From the NCBI GenBank assembly GCA_028703175.1, contig JAQVNJ010000058.1, positions 1-35,445 of the forward strand: a stretch of DNA of 35,445 nucleotides. The letters run 5' to 3'. Shown here one piece after another: positions 26,937-35,323 of this stretch. The translations under genes and the position numbers were made by a program. The notes beneath the pieces were generated by a model, which saw nothing but the letters and a program-made list of their open reading frames with translations, had not been told where the DNA came from and ran no database searches. This stretch comes from JAAYCB01 sp012744395 (lineage in GTDB: Bacteria > Planctomycetota > Planctomycetia > Pirellulales > Thermoguttaceae). The first letter of the stretch is position 1; each line of letters opens with the position of its first letter.

Positions 26937-27629
26937 ATGGGCTTCCTCAAGCGATTCTTCCGCAATGTCTTCCGCGATGGTTCCATCCCCGTGGGGACGA
27001 GCAGCTTTGAACACCTCAGCGAGGAAGAACTCGAGGCGCACCTGGGGGTCTCGCGATACGGCGATTTCCACCTGACCGACGCCGTCCGCCCATCCTACGA
27101 CCTCCAGGTCATCCCCTGCCAGGGATACCGCCACGACCGCTACCGCGACGAAGAGAGCCGATCCAATGTGCCGGTGCTGATGGGCGCCGCCAGCAAACCC
27201 TACCTGTTCGACGCCTTCCTCGATCTGCTCGATCCACTCGGCTCGGTCGTCGACGTGGTCCTCGAAACCAGCCACAACCGCCACGCCCGCGGCCACCAAG
27301 ACCTCTACCGCGAACACATCGACATGCCGGTGCTCAAGAGCATCCTCTACGAATTCGAGGACCTCCTGCTCAACGACGGCTGCACCGGAATCGCCGTGCT
27401 CAATCCGGGCATCCCCCAGGAAGTCCAGTTCGATGAGCACAAACTGCTGATCGTCTATGGCGAAAACCTCGCCGACTACGAACAGACGTTCCGGCAACAT
27501 CGGGTCGGCTGCGACGACCAGATGAAGTTCATCACCGAGGCCGAACACGTCCATTCCTCCAGCGACCACTACAGCCAGCAGTTCGAGCAGCTCAAAACCC
27601 GGCTGGGCATGGATTGCGACTATCTGTAA
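26937..27629 (+). CDS. Conserved-looking hypothetical protein
   Basis: 230 residues, soluble. The chosen ATG is preceded by AAGAGAAGAGAAAC. It begins MGFLKRFFRNVFRDGSIPVG and contains VVDVVLETSHN, LKSILYEFEDLLLNDGCTGI, KLLIVYGENLADYEQTFRQH and a His-rich end. Its composition is clearly that of a real gene, and it resembles proteins I associate with planctomycetes, but no function is known. Longer upstream frames to 26550 have shadow-like arginine/proline composition and were not used. Confidence 0.8.
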   Translation: MGFLKRFFRNVFRDGSIPVGTSSFEHLSEEELEAHLGVSRYGDFHLTDAVRPSYDLQVIPCQGYRHDRYRDEESRSNVPVLMGAASKPYLFDAFLDLLDPLGSVVDVVLETSHNRHARGHQDLYREHIDMPVLKSILYEFEDLLLNDGCTGIAVLNPGIPQEVQFDEHKLLIVYGENLADYEQTFRQHRVGCDDQMKFITEAEHVHSSSDHYSQQFEQLKTRLGMDCDYL

Positions 27630-27663
27630 GAGGGTTCAGGGTTCAGTCTTTCGCGCCCAACTC

Positions 27664-27687
27664 GTTCCCAAGCTCCGGCTTGGGAAC
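27664..27687. repeat. GTTCCCAAGC hairpin, probable dispersed repeat
   Basis: GTTCCCAAGC (27664-27673) and GCTTGGGAAC (27678-27687) form a perfect 10-bp stem around TCCG. I recall very similar CTCGTTCCCAAGCTCC-type sequences scattered in intergenic regions of many bacteria. It lies after the preceding gene's stop and may also end its transcript. Confidence 0.5.
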
Positions 27688-27835
27688 CAGTGGCCAACCA
27701 CGGCCTTCCTCTCCGCTTTCCGCTTTTCCTTGACCTGCGTCGTGCCTCTGCTAACCTGAAGGGCTCGTGGCGGCGAGTCTTGGCGACGGTTCGGGCGGGA
27801 TCGGCATTCGGACGAGGGCGTGGGCGGAGCGTATC

Positions 27836-29176
27836 ATGGCATCTTGGTTGTTTTCCGCTCCGGCACTACCCGAAGCATCTCGCAGGACCTACCGGTTTCA
27901 TCTCCTGTTTGCCGTCTTCGATGCCGTGGCGGGCGGGTTGATCGCCACGGCCCCGGTGATCGCGCTGAAGGAGATGTCGGCGCCCGTCTGGCAGCTCGGA
28001 TTGAGCCTGACCCTGTCGGGGGCGGGGATGCTGTCGACCCTCTACCTGAGCAACTGGATGGCCTCGCGCCCGAAGATGCCGTTCGTCGTCCTGCCGGGGG
28101 TGGCGTCCGCCCTGGCGACCGGCCTGATGGCCTTCACGAACAACTCTCTGCTGTTCCTTTTCCTCGGCGGCGTCGGGCTGATGTTCAGCACGATCACGCG
28201 GCCGGCGGTTGCGGCGATCGTCCGCCTCAACTACCCCGCCAGCCACCGGGGGCAGGCGACCGGAGAGATCCGCGCCTGGTCGTCGCTGGTCTTCGTCTTG
28301 GCGTTCCTCGCCTCATCGGCCGTGCTCGACGTCGCTTCGAACTACTCCGCGAGGCTCGGCCTGACCGTTGTCCGCGGCCTGATTCTCCTGGCCGGGGCGA
28401 TGTGCCTGACCAGTTTCCTCTTCTTCCACAGAATCCGCGTCGCGGAAGACCCGTCCGACCTGGTGGCCGATTACCGGCCCCACGTGCTGCAAAGCTTTCG
28501 CGAGGCCTTCGCCGTGGTCGCGCGGAACGCCCTCTACCGCCGCTACGTGCTCGTCTGCCTGCTGTACAACTTCGCGGCGATGACGTACGTCTCCTACATC
28601 CCGGCGTTTCTCGAAAAAGACCTGCATTACACCTACGTCCAGTGCGCGCTGCTGCTGCACATCGTCCCCGCGGTCGTGTCGTTCCTGACGACCGGTTGGC
28701 TCGGGCGGTGGTTCGATCGCACGCGGCTGTCAACCGCCTGGGCCTGGGTCGCCTTCGGCTGGGGGTTGGACCCCCTGCTGCTCGCCGCGACGGCGGCCTC
28801 CGCGGCCTTCTTCGGCCCGGCGGCCCTGATTATTCCCGTCCTGGCGAGGATCAGCCGCGGAACCGTGCAGGGCGGTCTGTGGATCCTCTGGTGGCAGATT
28901 GGCGCGGCCAGATTCGCCCGCACGGGGGGGGAAGCCAGCCGCTACCAGGGTATTCTTGTGTTCGTGGACGGCATCACGCGGATGACGGCCCCGGCCGTCG
29001 GCGCCTGGATTCTCGCCGCGTCCGGTTCGTCACGAGAGGTCCTGTTCCTCGTCGGCGGACTCGGCGTCATGCTTTCGGGCGTGTTGTTCCTGTTCGATGG
29101 GCGCTACCCCGGCGTCGGCGCCCGGATCACCCCGCCGGACGCCCCAGACACCCAGTTCCGCGACGGCGCGCCGTGA
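27836..29176 (+). CDS. Major facilitator superfamily transporter
   Basis: 446 residues, about 12 membrane segments in two halves joined by a cytoplasmic stretch (about 200-230, with RVAEDPSDLVADYRPHVLQS). The N-half has LGLSLTLSGAGMLSTLYLSN and a loop with WMASRPKMP, the usual helix 2-3 position. The C-half has YIPAFLEKDLHYTYVQCALL. The substrate is not readable. The ATG at 27836 has GGAG close by. Its last 147 bases overlap, antisense, the end of the PGPGW gene on the other strand. Confidence 0.88.
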   Translation: MASWLFSAPALPEASRRTYRFHLLFAVFDAVAGGLIATAPVIALKEMSAPVWQLGLSLTLSGAGMLSTLYLSNWMASRPKMPFVVLPGVASALATGLMAFTNNSLLFLFLGGVGLMFSTITRPAVAAIVRLNYPASHRGQATGEIRAWSSLVFVLAFLASSAVLDVASNYSARLGLTVVRGLILLAGAMCLTSFLFFHRIRVAEDPSDLVADYRPHVLQSFREAFAVVARNALYRRYVLVCLLYNFAAMTYVSYIPAFLEKDLHYTYVQCALLLHIVPAVVSFLTTGWLGRWFDRTRLSTAWAWVAFGWGLDPLLLAATAASAAFFGPAALIIPVLARISRGTVQGGLWILWWQIGAARFARTGGEASRYQGILVFVDGITRMTAPAVGAWILAASGSSREVLFLVGGLGVMLSGVLFLFDGRYPGVGARITPPDAPDTQFRDGAP

Positions 29177-29419
29177 CCGCTTCAGCAAGCGGCGTGCCCA
29201 GGCGAATTCAATCGCCAGGATCGCCAGCCCCGCCGGGATCAGGACCATCGCCGGTCCCGGCGTGACGAGCATCACCAGCCCGACAACCACGATCGTCCCG
29301 CCGACCAGGGCGACAACCAACCGCCGCGCGTAGCGGTAGGCTCGTAGAGCGATGACCTCTTGGGGCGGCGCATGCGGCTCCTGGCGGTTCAAGTCGGCAG
29401 ACTCCGGCAAACGGATCAC
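29030..29419 (-). CDS. PGPGW-family small membrane protein
   Basis: 129 residues from a GTG start at 29419. A hydrophobic hairpin (LVVALVGGTIVVVGLVMLVT, then GPAMVLIPAGLAILAIEFAW and ARRLLKR) matches the PGPGW transmembrane family, though the hallmark reads TPGPAMVL rather than PGPGW. A long polar tail ends it. The GTG overlaps the histidine kinase stop by four bases, so it is translated with the kinase. The coding end overlaps the MFS gene antisense by 147 bases. Function unknown. Confidence 0.75.
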   Translation of the reverse strand: MIRLPESADLNRQEPHAPPQEVIALRAYRYARRLVVALVGGTIVVVGLVMLVTPGPAMVLIPAGLAILAIEFAWARRLLKRSRRAVAELGVWGVRRGDPGADAGVAPIEQEQHARKHDAESADEEQDLS

Positions 29420-30252
29420 GAAACCGGCGCGGAAACAGTGTTGATCGGCAGCGTCATCGGGCCGATCGCCGCCCGGGGGGCGGGGCGATTCTTCGCCGCC
29501 CGCGTGACGGAGGGGATCTTCAAGGTAATCGCCGTGCCGACGCCGGGGGAGCTGTCGACGCGGATTCGTCCGTGGTGGGCCTCGATGATCTCGCGGCACA
29601 TCGAGAGCCCCAACCCCGAGCCCCCCTTGCCGCTGGCGTCGGGACCGCTCTTGGTCGAGTAGAACGGGTCGAAGATGTGGGGCAGCTTGTCGGCGGGAAT
29701 CCCGCAGCCGAAGTCGCGAACCACCAGGTCCACCAGGTCGTTTTCCGCGTCGTAGGCCAGCTTGATCAGCAGGCGGCCGCCGCCGGGCATCGCCTGCCGG
29801 GCGTTGATCATCAGGTTCAGCAGAATCTGTTGAATCTGGTTCCCGTTGGCGTAGACCTGGGGCACCTCGGCGTACTGCTTCTCGACCTTGATGCGGTACT
29901 TGTTCATCTCCCGCTCGAGCAGCATCAGCGTATCCTCGACCACCTGGGCCAGATCGACGGCATCCTGGCCGCTCGAACGGTTGCGGGCGACGCCGAGGAC
30001 GCAATTGGTGATCTTGGCCGCCCGATTTCCCGCGGCGAGAATCTTCTCGAAGGCCTTCTCGCGGGATGCGCGATCCTGGTGGCGCAGCCCATACTTCGCG
30101 TAGTTGATGATCGTCATCAACACGTTGTTGAACTCGTGCGTCGTCGTGCTGGCCAACTCGCCGAGGGCCGTCAGGTTCTGGGCCTGCGCCAATCGCTGCT
30201 TGAGAATCTCGACTTGCTGTTCCAGGGACGGACTGTCGTTGTTCGGTGCCAT
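29416..30252 (-). CDS. Soluble sensor-type histidine kinase
   Basis: 278 residues with no membrane segment, PAS or receiver domain. A short coiled coil leads to the H-box STTTHEFNNVLMTI with His39, then the ATPase domain: N-box QIQQILLNLMINARQAM, G1 DFGCGIP, F-box FDPFYSTK, G2 GSGLGLS. It phosphorylates an unidentified response regulator, none of which is in the window. Its signal must come through another protein; the coupled PGPGW membrane protein is the obvious candidate. Confidence 0.9.
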   Translation of the reverse strand: MAPNNDSPSLEQQVEILKQRLAQAQNLTALGELASTTTHEFNNVLMTIINYAKYGLRHQDRASREKAFEKILAAGNRAAKITNCVLGVARNRSSGQDAVDLAQVVEDTLMLLEREMNKYRIKVEKQYAEVPQVYANGNQIQQILLNLMINARQAMPGGGRLLIKLAYDAENDLVDLVVRDFGCGIPADKLPHIFDPFYSTKSGPDASGKGGSGLGLSMCREIIEAHHGRIRVDSSPGVGTAITLKIPSVTRAAKNRPAPRAAIGPMTLPINTVSAPVS

Positions 30253-30609
30253 AAGATTCTGCTACTCCCCCTTGGCGTCTTGGCTGATTGGTCTGGCCGT
30301 TACAGTTCCGCAGGCAAGTCCAGGCTCGCCGAATTACCCGGTCGCCGAATTCTTTGCTGCCTTGCCTGGGACCTACGTCTTAACTTTAAGCGAATCAACA
30401 GGTTAGCTGTCTTTCTGTCCTATCGTCGAAGATGCCTCGGCATCTGTAACTCAAGCCGTTATAATCCGCATGTCGTCCTGCACCGTCGGCGGAGCAGCGG
30501 ACCGGGTCGGCGACGGGCACACCCGCCCAAGAGCGGTCAGGCACTCTGGGAAGACGGCCGGGGCAGGATGGGGCCTGGTCACGGATGCTGGCTAAGTGGA
30601 GAAGCTAGG
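30253..30609. other. Divergent intergenic region, unusually AT-rich for this window
   Basis: Between the histidine kinase (minus) and an 86-residue gene (plus). It contains the palindrome and -10 box listed next; otherwise no gene or RNA seen. Confidence 0.5.
30431..30465 (+). promoter_or_regulatory. Promoter with a palindrome over the -35 region
   Basis: TATAAT at 30460-30465 (context CGTTATAATCC). With a 17-base spacer the -35 would be TCGGCA, four of six. That site lies inside the perfect inverted repeat GATGCC-TC-GGCATC (30431-30444), a plausible repressor site. It sits about 145 bases before the gene. Confidence 0.4.
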
Positions 30610-30870
30610 ATGCACACGGTCGAACTGCTCAAGCAGGCAGCCGCCCTTGCCCGGCGTGCGGGCTACCGCATTCGCCAGGAGTATCTCGGCGGCGCACTCG
30701 GCGGCGGCTGCGAATACGGCGGGCAGAAGTGGATCTTCCTCGACATCTCGCTCGGCCCGAGCGATCAACTCGAACAGATCGCCAATACGCTCCGCCAGGA
30801 TCCGGCCGCTTCCCGTCTCCCCATGCCGGACGAGCTGCGCCGCTACATCGGCCTGCGCAAGAGCGCATAG
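30610..30870 (+). CDS. Small hypothetical protein
   Basis: 86 residues, starting MHTVELLKQAAALARRAGYR and including GGGCEYGGQKWIFLDIS and RLPMPDELRRYIGL. GGAG lies before the ATG. The glycine-rich centre followed by DELRRYIGL looks like a compact alpha/beta protein; no family recognised. Stand-alone, with a promoter-like region upstream. Confidence 0.65.
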   Translation: MHTVELLKQAAALARRAGYRIRQEYLGGALGGGCEYGGQKWIFLDISLGPSDQLEQIANTLRQDPAASRLPMPDELRRYIGLRKSA

Positions 30871-31009
30871 GTCACCCGAGCAGGCGCAAACGCCCGCCCC
30901 ATCGGCCACACGCACTTCACCCGCCGGACGAGCCGCGCGCGGGCGTCGGGCGGCCCGCTAAAGGCCGCCCGCCGCCGCTTGACGATCCGCTTTCTGGCCG
31001 CTGCCGCCG

Positions 31010-32488
31010 CTAGACCGTCTCAGGCACGGCGAACGGTTCCCGATACTCGCGCGTGAGCAGCCTGTTGGCGGCCTCGTTGCCGACGAACCGCTCCTGCTCC
31101 GGGTCGAATTCGAGCAGCTTGCCAAGTTGATACCGGGTCGAGGCAAGGTCGAGTCCCAGGGCATCTTTGAGGCCCTGCTTGATCCGCTGCCACGATTTCT
31201 GCACCTCTTCGTTGTCGCCGAAGACGGGGATCGGCGTGTCGCCGGGGACCTCCTCGCCCAGCCGGTAGGAGATGTTGCCCAGGTGGCAGAGGGCCGACGA
31301 GAGGTGGGCTTCGAGCACGTCGGCGTGCAGGTCTTCGCGCTTGCGGCTGCGGACGCCGTGGATGAAGTTCTCGAACTGGCCGCCCGGCCCCATTTTGACG
31401 TCCACGTCGAGCGACTCGCTCTTGCCGGTATCCTTGGCCGTGAATTTGCCGCTGGTCAGCACGCCCTTGGTCGTATAGAACTCGTTGGCGACCTTCGTCT
31501 GGGGCTTCGGGTTGCCCTCGATCATCGTCTTGTTGTTCAGTCCGGCGACTTCAAACACCAGCAGGCAGTCGCCGTAGTCGTAAACGGTCACCTGCATGTT
31601 GGGCGTCTCGGCCTGGTCGGTGAACGGGGGCTTGCCGGCCGTCGAATCGACCCAGCGCCCGCCCATGCTGAGCACGCGCTTCGGCAGCGTCCCGCCCGGG
31701 ATGCCCCAGCGGGCGATGTCCATCTGGTGCACGCCCTGGTTGCCGATCTCGCCGTTGCCGTAGTCCCAGAACCAGTGCCAGTTATAGTGGACGAAGTTCC
31801 GGTTGAAGGGCCGTCTCGCGGCCGGTCCGAGCCAGAGGTTGAAGTCGAGCGTCTCCGGCGCCGGTTCGTCCTTCTTGAAGCCGATCCCCCAGCGGACTTT
31901 CGAGGCGTAGCCCTTGGAGACGCGGAGCTTGCCATACTTGCCGCTGGCGATCGCCGCGGCCGTCTTCTTCCAGCCGGAGCTGGAGCGGCCCTGCGTGCCG
32001 TGCTGGACGATCCGCTGATACTTCTCGGCCGCCTCGACGCACTTCCGCCCCTCGAAGACGTTGTGGCTCATCGGCTTCTCGACGTAGACGTCCTTGCCGG
32101 CCTGGCAGGCCCAGATCGTCATCAGCGCGTGCCAGTGGTTGCAGCTGGCGATCGAGATCGCGTCGAGATTCTTGTCTTCCAGGGCCTTGCGGATGTCCTG
32201 CACGCAGACGGGCGTGTTGCCCCCCAACTCTTGGATCTTCTTCGCCCGACTGCCGTGCAGCGACGTGTCCGGGTCGATCAGGTAGGTGACCTTCACGCCC
32301 GGCATCCTGGAAAACTCGCTCATGTGGCTCTGGCCGCGGCCGTTGATGCCCGCCACCCCGATCCGCACGGTCTCGTTGGCTCCGAGGATCGAACCGGAGG
32401 ACTTGGTTCCGGCAATCGTGAAGACCGCGCCCGCGCCGGCAGTGGCGGCGGCGCGCTTGAGGAAGCTGCGTCGTGAAAGGTTGGACAT
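31010..32488 (-). CDS. Tat-exported Gfo/Idh/MocA family oxidoreductase
   Basis: 492 residues. The Tat signal is SRRSFLKRAAATAGAGAVF. The Rossmann start is VRIGVAGINGRGQSH, DPDTSLHG follows the second strand, and Glu-Lys-Pro is at 137-139 (VYVEKP), the cofactor and catalytic motif. The C-terminal sheet domain contains GNQGVHQMDIARWGIPGG. Members oxidise or reduce sugar-like compounds with tightly bound NAD(P); export already folded fits a bound cofactor. AAGGAG lies eight bases before the ATG. Planctomycetes have many of these. Confidence 0.93.
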   Translation of the reverse strand: MSNLSRRSFLKRAAATAGAGAVFTIAGTKSSGSILGANETVRIGVAGINGRGQSHMSEFSRMPGVKVTYLIDPDTSLHGSRAKKIQELGGNTPVCVQDIRKALEDKNLDAISIASCNHWHALMTIWACQAGKDVYVEKPMSHNVFEGRKCVEAAEKYQRIVQHGTQGRSSSGWKKTAAAIASGKYGKLRVSKGYASKVRWGIGFKKDEPAPETLDFNLWLGPAARRPFNRNFVHYNWHWFWDYGNGEIGNQGVHQMDIARWGIPGGTLPKRVLSMGGRWVDSTAGKPPFTDQAETPNMQVTVYDYGDCLLVFEVAGLNNKTMIEGNPKPQTKVANEFYTTKGVLTSGKFTAKDTGKSESLDVDVKMGPGGQFENFIHGVRSRKREDLHADVLEAHLSSALCHLGNISYRLGEEVPGDTPIPVFGDNEEVQKSWQRIKQGLKDALGLDLASTRYQLGKLLEFDPEQERFVGNEAANRLLTREYREPFAVPETV

Positions 32489-32716
32489 CGGAGGCTCCTT
32501 GATGGACTGGGAGGTTTCGCGGAGGCAGGATCGGCTCCGCAGCCGACGGAAAGGGCGGTTCGGGCCGCCAGGCGACAGCCCCGACCGCGGTTATTACAAC
32601 AGACCGCGCCGCCCGTGTCCAGAGTTTTCAACACCCCCGCAGACTCTCCCCGCGGCAACGACGGACCGGCTCTGTTCGCGGAGGAGTCCCCGAGTTGCGG
32701 ACTGGTTTACACGCGT

Positions 32717-33139
32717 TCACTCTCCGATCACCTTCACCAACACGCGCTTCGGCCGCCGGCCGTCGAATTCGCCGTAGAAAATCTGCTCCCACGGCCCGAA
32801 ATCGAGCCGCCCCTCGGTGATCGCCACGACAACCTCGCGGCCCATGACCTGGCGCTTGTGGTGGGCGTCGCCGTTGTCTTCCCCGGTGCGGTTGTGGTGG
32901 TATCGTTCGGGCGAGGGATCGAACGGGGCGAGCTGTTCGAGCCACCGTTTGTAGTCCTCGTGCAGGCCCGGCTCGTCGTCGTTGATGAACACGCTGGCCG
33001 TGATGTGCATCGCGTTGACCAGCACGAGCCCCTCGCTCACGCCGCTCTGCTCGACGGCCGCCACCACCTCCGGCGTGATGTTCACAAAGTCCATCCGTTT
33101 GGGAATGTTGAAGGTCAGGGTCTCTCGGTAAGATTTCAT
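32717..33139 (-). CDS. YjbQ / UPF0047 family protein
   Basis: 140 residues. Family blocks in order: RMDFVNITPEVVAAVEQSGV, EGLVLVNAMHITASVFIND, DYKRWLEQLAP, the metal-binding region ending in HHKRQVMGREVVVAITEGRL, and FGPWEQIFYGEFDG. YjbQ can act as a weak thiamine-phosphate synthase, but its real role is unsettled. The ATG at 33139 follows GGAG at the right distance; an in-frame ATG 45 bases upstream lacks that. Confidence 0.9.
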   Translation of the reverse strand: MKSYRETLTFNIPKRMDFVNITPEVVAAVEQSGVSEGLVLVNAMHITASVFINDDEPGLHEDYKRWLEQLAPFDPSPERYHHNRTGEDNGDAHHKRQVMGREVVVAITEGRLDFGPWEQIFYGEFDGRRPKRVLVKVIGE

Positions 33140-33510
33140 CAACCGCTCCAGAGAATTCGCGTCGAAAAATGGCCAGGTCCACATCAAACAACCCCCCCCG
33201 GCCGCCATTCTCTCATCGGCGCACCGGCGTGCAACCCCCGGCTCCCGCGCGCGCGAGCCGGCCTCGCGGCCGCCCCGGCAATCGTCCGAACGGCACGGCG
33301 AGCTCGGAACATCCATCCCCGGGCGGTGTTATAATACCGAACTGGCTGGACGCGCCCGGCCCGCAGAGCGACCGCCCCGGCTTCTCCCCGCGGCACGATG
33401 CACAAGGCCTCCTCTGCGGTCGCGATCCGCCCCTCGCCCCCCCCCCGATCCGCAAACCTGACCGCCGCCCGGCGGCCAGCCCCTCCCAGAGAATCCTGGA
33501 GACTCCACCC
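33140..33510. other. Divergent intergenic region
   Basis: Between the YjbQ gene and the EF-hand methyltransferase gene. It holds a CCCCCC-rich stretch at 33189 and 33437, and the TATAAT box at 33330. No gene seen. Confidence 0.45.
33330..33335 (+). promoter_or_regulatory. -10 box (TATAAT) before the EF-hand methyltransferase
   Basis: A perfect TATAAT in the context TGTTATAATACC, about 175 bases before the GTG start. No -35 seen. Confidence 0.35.
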
Positions 33511-34437
33511 GTGAAACGAGCCCTGCTTGCCCTCACAACCCCCATCGTGCTCGCCGCCGTTGTCCAAACCGCCCTTGCACAACGCCCCGCCGGCCCGGAT
33601 CGCGATCCCGGCCGCTTCAATCCCCTGATGCGGCTCTTCGACGCCGACCGGGATGGCGTTCTCTCCAACGACGAGATCGCGGCCGCTGGCAAAAAACTGG
33701 CCGAGCTGGACAAAAACGGCGACGGCAAGCTGACCGAGGAGGAATTCATCGGAGCGATGCCCGCCGGCAGGGGACGTGGACCGGGGGGACCGGTCGGACC
33801 GCCGCCGCGAAGGCCCGCCGGACCGGCCGGCAGAGGCGCGGCGGCCAGCGCAAGCAGCCTTCAGGGGCAGCCGTTGCCGAAGGACGACCAGGAGAAACGC
33901 ATTCTCGACGCCCTCCGGGCAATGCGCGGCGGTCCCCGCTATGCCAATGTCTCCCCCACCGACGGCCGACTGCTCCGCTTGCTCGCCGAAGCCGCCGGCG
34001 CCAAACGGATCGTGGAGATCGGCACCTCGACCGGGGAATCGGCCACCTGGCTCGCGCTCGCCCTGCGAAAAACCGGCGGCCACCTGTTCACCCACGAGGT
34101 CGACCAGGCCAGGGCGAAGGTCGCCGAAAAGAATTTCAAGGCCGCCGGCGTCGACGATCTTGTCACGATCGTCATGGGCGACGCCCACGAGACCGTCAAG
34201 GACCATCAGGAACCGATCGACATCCTCTTCCTCGACGCCGACAAGCAGGGCTACATCGACTACCTCGAGAAACTCCTGCCCCTCGTCCGCCCCGGCGGCC
34301 TGATCGTTGCCCACAACATGAACAGTCGGCAGTCCGATCCGCAATTCGTCAAGGCGATCACCGAGGACCCGAACCTGGAGACCCTGATCCTGCTCAAAGA
34401 AGGCACCGGCGTCAGCGTCACGCTGAAGAAGCGGTGA
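33511..34437 (+). CDS. Secreted EF-hand / O-methyltransferase fusion
   Basis: 308 residues from GTG at 33511 (GGAG upstream). Signal peptide 1-23 (LALTTPIVLAAVVQTALA, then QR). Two EF-hand loops follow, residues 44-55 (DADRDGVLSNDE) and 67-78 (DKNGDGKLTEEE), both with full calcium ligands, separated by a helix. A Gly/Pro/Arg-rich linker (about 86-120) leads to a class I methyltransferase of the catechol O-methyltransferase type: IVEIGTSTGESATWLA (167-182), EVDQARAKVAEKNFKAAG, DILFLDADKQGYIDYLEK and RPGGLIVAHN. All motifs for binding S-adenosylmethionine and metal look present. Substrate unknown. The exported location is odd for a methyltransferase. Confidence 0.88.
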   Translation: MKRALLALTTPIVLAAVVQTALAQRPAGPDRDPGRFNPLMRLFDADRDGVLSNDEIAAAGKKLAELDKNGDGKLTEEEFIGAMPAGRGRGPGGPVGPPPRRPAGPAGRGAAASASSLQGQPLPKDDQEKRILDALRAMRGGPRYANVSPTDGRLLRLLAEAAGAKRIVEIGTSTGESATWLALALRKTGGHLFTHEVDQARAKVAEKNFKAAGVDDLVTIVMGDAHETVKDHQEPIDILFLDADKQGYIDYLEKLLPLVRPGGLIVAHNMNSRQSDPQFVKAITEDPNLETLILLKEGTGVSVTLKKR

Positions 34438-34467
34438 GCGGAGTCTTCGCTTTCCGCTTTCCGGACG

Positions 34468-34749
34468 TCAGTCATCGAAGCCGAAATTCTGGGCAAACAA
34501 TTCCGCCAGCGCGTCGAGAACCTCGTCGGCGTCCGCCCCGCGGGCCGAGAGGGTGATCTCGGCCCCTTCGGGCACGCCGAGCGACATCACCTGGAGGATA
34601 TCGTCGGCCTCGGCCTGCTGGTCGCCAGAGCGGATCGCGACTTTCGACGCGAATCGCGAGACACAGGCCACGATCGCCAGGCACGGCCGCGCGTGCAGTC
34701 CAGCCTTGTGCGTTACAACCACCTGGCGCGTGGCCGCCTGTTCGGTCAT
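34468..34749 (-). CDS. ptsH: HPr-type phosphocarrier protein
   Basis: 93 residues. The active site is KAGLHARPC with His19, the position phosphorylated by PEP-dependent enzyme I. VMSLGVPEGAEITLSA matches the second half of HPr. The regulatory Ser46 position (31 residues after the His) is Asp50 in EADDILQVMSLG, and the neighbouring Lys is Asp49. No enzyme I, EII component or HPr kinase is nearby, so this may belong to a regulatory PTS. It converges on the EF-hand methyltransferase gene. Confidence 0.9.
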   Translation of the reverse strand: MTEQAATRQVVVTHKAGLHARPCLAIVACVSRFASKVAIRSGDQQAEADDILQVMSLGVPEGAEITLSARGADADEVLDALAELFAQNFGFDD

Positions 34750-34785
34750 CGATTCGGCTCCCGACGGGGCATTCCGTGCCCTCGG

Positions 34786-34791
34786 ATTATC
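34786..34791 (-). promoter_or_regulatory. -10 box (GATAAT) before the HPr gene
   Basis: GATAAT on the minus strand, 37 bases before the HPr start; no -35 recognised. Confidence 0.3.
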
Positions 34792-35047
34792 GCCGAAAAG
34801 CGGCCCGATCAGCAAGCTGGAAATGCGTGGAAACGGCATCGCCGCCGGCGGCCCGCTCACGCCGCTGACCGCCCGGTGCGCGAACGCTGCCGTTGCCGCG
34901 GCGAGCAGGGCTTGATCCGCCGGGCGGCTGGCCGGATACTGGCAGAGTTCGGGGAAGCGCCGCGCGGAGGCACTGGCCCTTTCGTGGGCAGAAATCCGCC
35001 AGGGACATTTCCGGCCGCTCACCTCCCCCCGGCAAGGAGTCGGCGCG

Positions 35048-35290
35048 ATGCTCGATCTGATCTACTTCCTCTTGATTGGCCTGGCAGCGGGCTGGCTTGC
35101 GGGCCAGATCATGAAGGGCCAAAGCTTCGGACTGGCCGGCAACCTGATTGTCGGCATCGTCGGGGCGATCCTCGGCGGGTTCCTCTTCCGCCTCGTCGGG
35201 CTGGCGGCCGTCGGACTGCTCGGCAGCCTGATCGCCGCGACGGCCGGAGCGATCGTGCTGTTGTTCATCCTCCAGAAGATCAGGAAGTGA
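35048..35290 (+). CDS. GlsB/YeaQ/YmgE-family small membrane protein
   Basis: 80 residues, nearly all membrane: LIYFLLIGLAAGWLAGQIMK, GLAGNLIVGIVGAILGGFLF and a third segment AAVGLLGSLIAATAGAIVLL, ending in LQKIRK. This is the transglycosylase-associated (YeaQ) family, often stress-induced, with no proven activity. AAGGAG precedes the ATG. Confidence 0.92.
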   Translation: MLDLIYFLLIGLAAGWLAGQIMKGQSFGLAGNLIVGIVGAILGGFLFRLVGLAAVGLLGSLIAATAGAIVLLFILQKIRK

Positions 35291-35323
35291 TCCGGCGTGC
35301 AGGACGTATAGGGAGCAGGAAGG

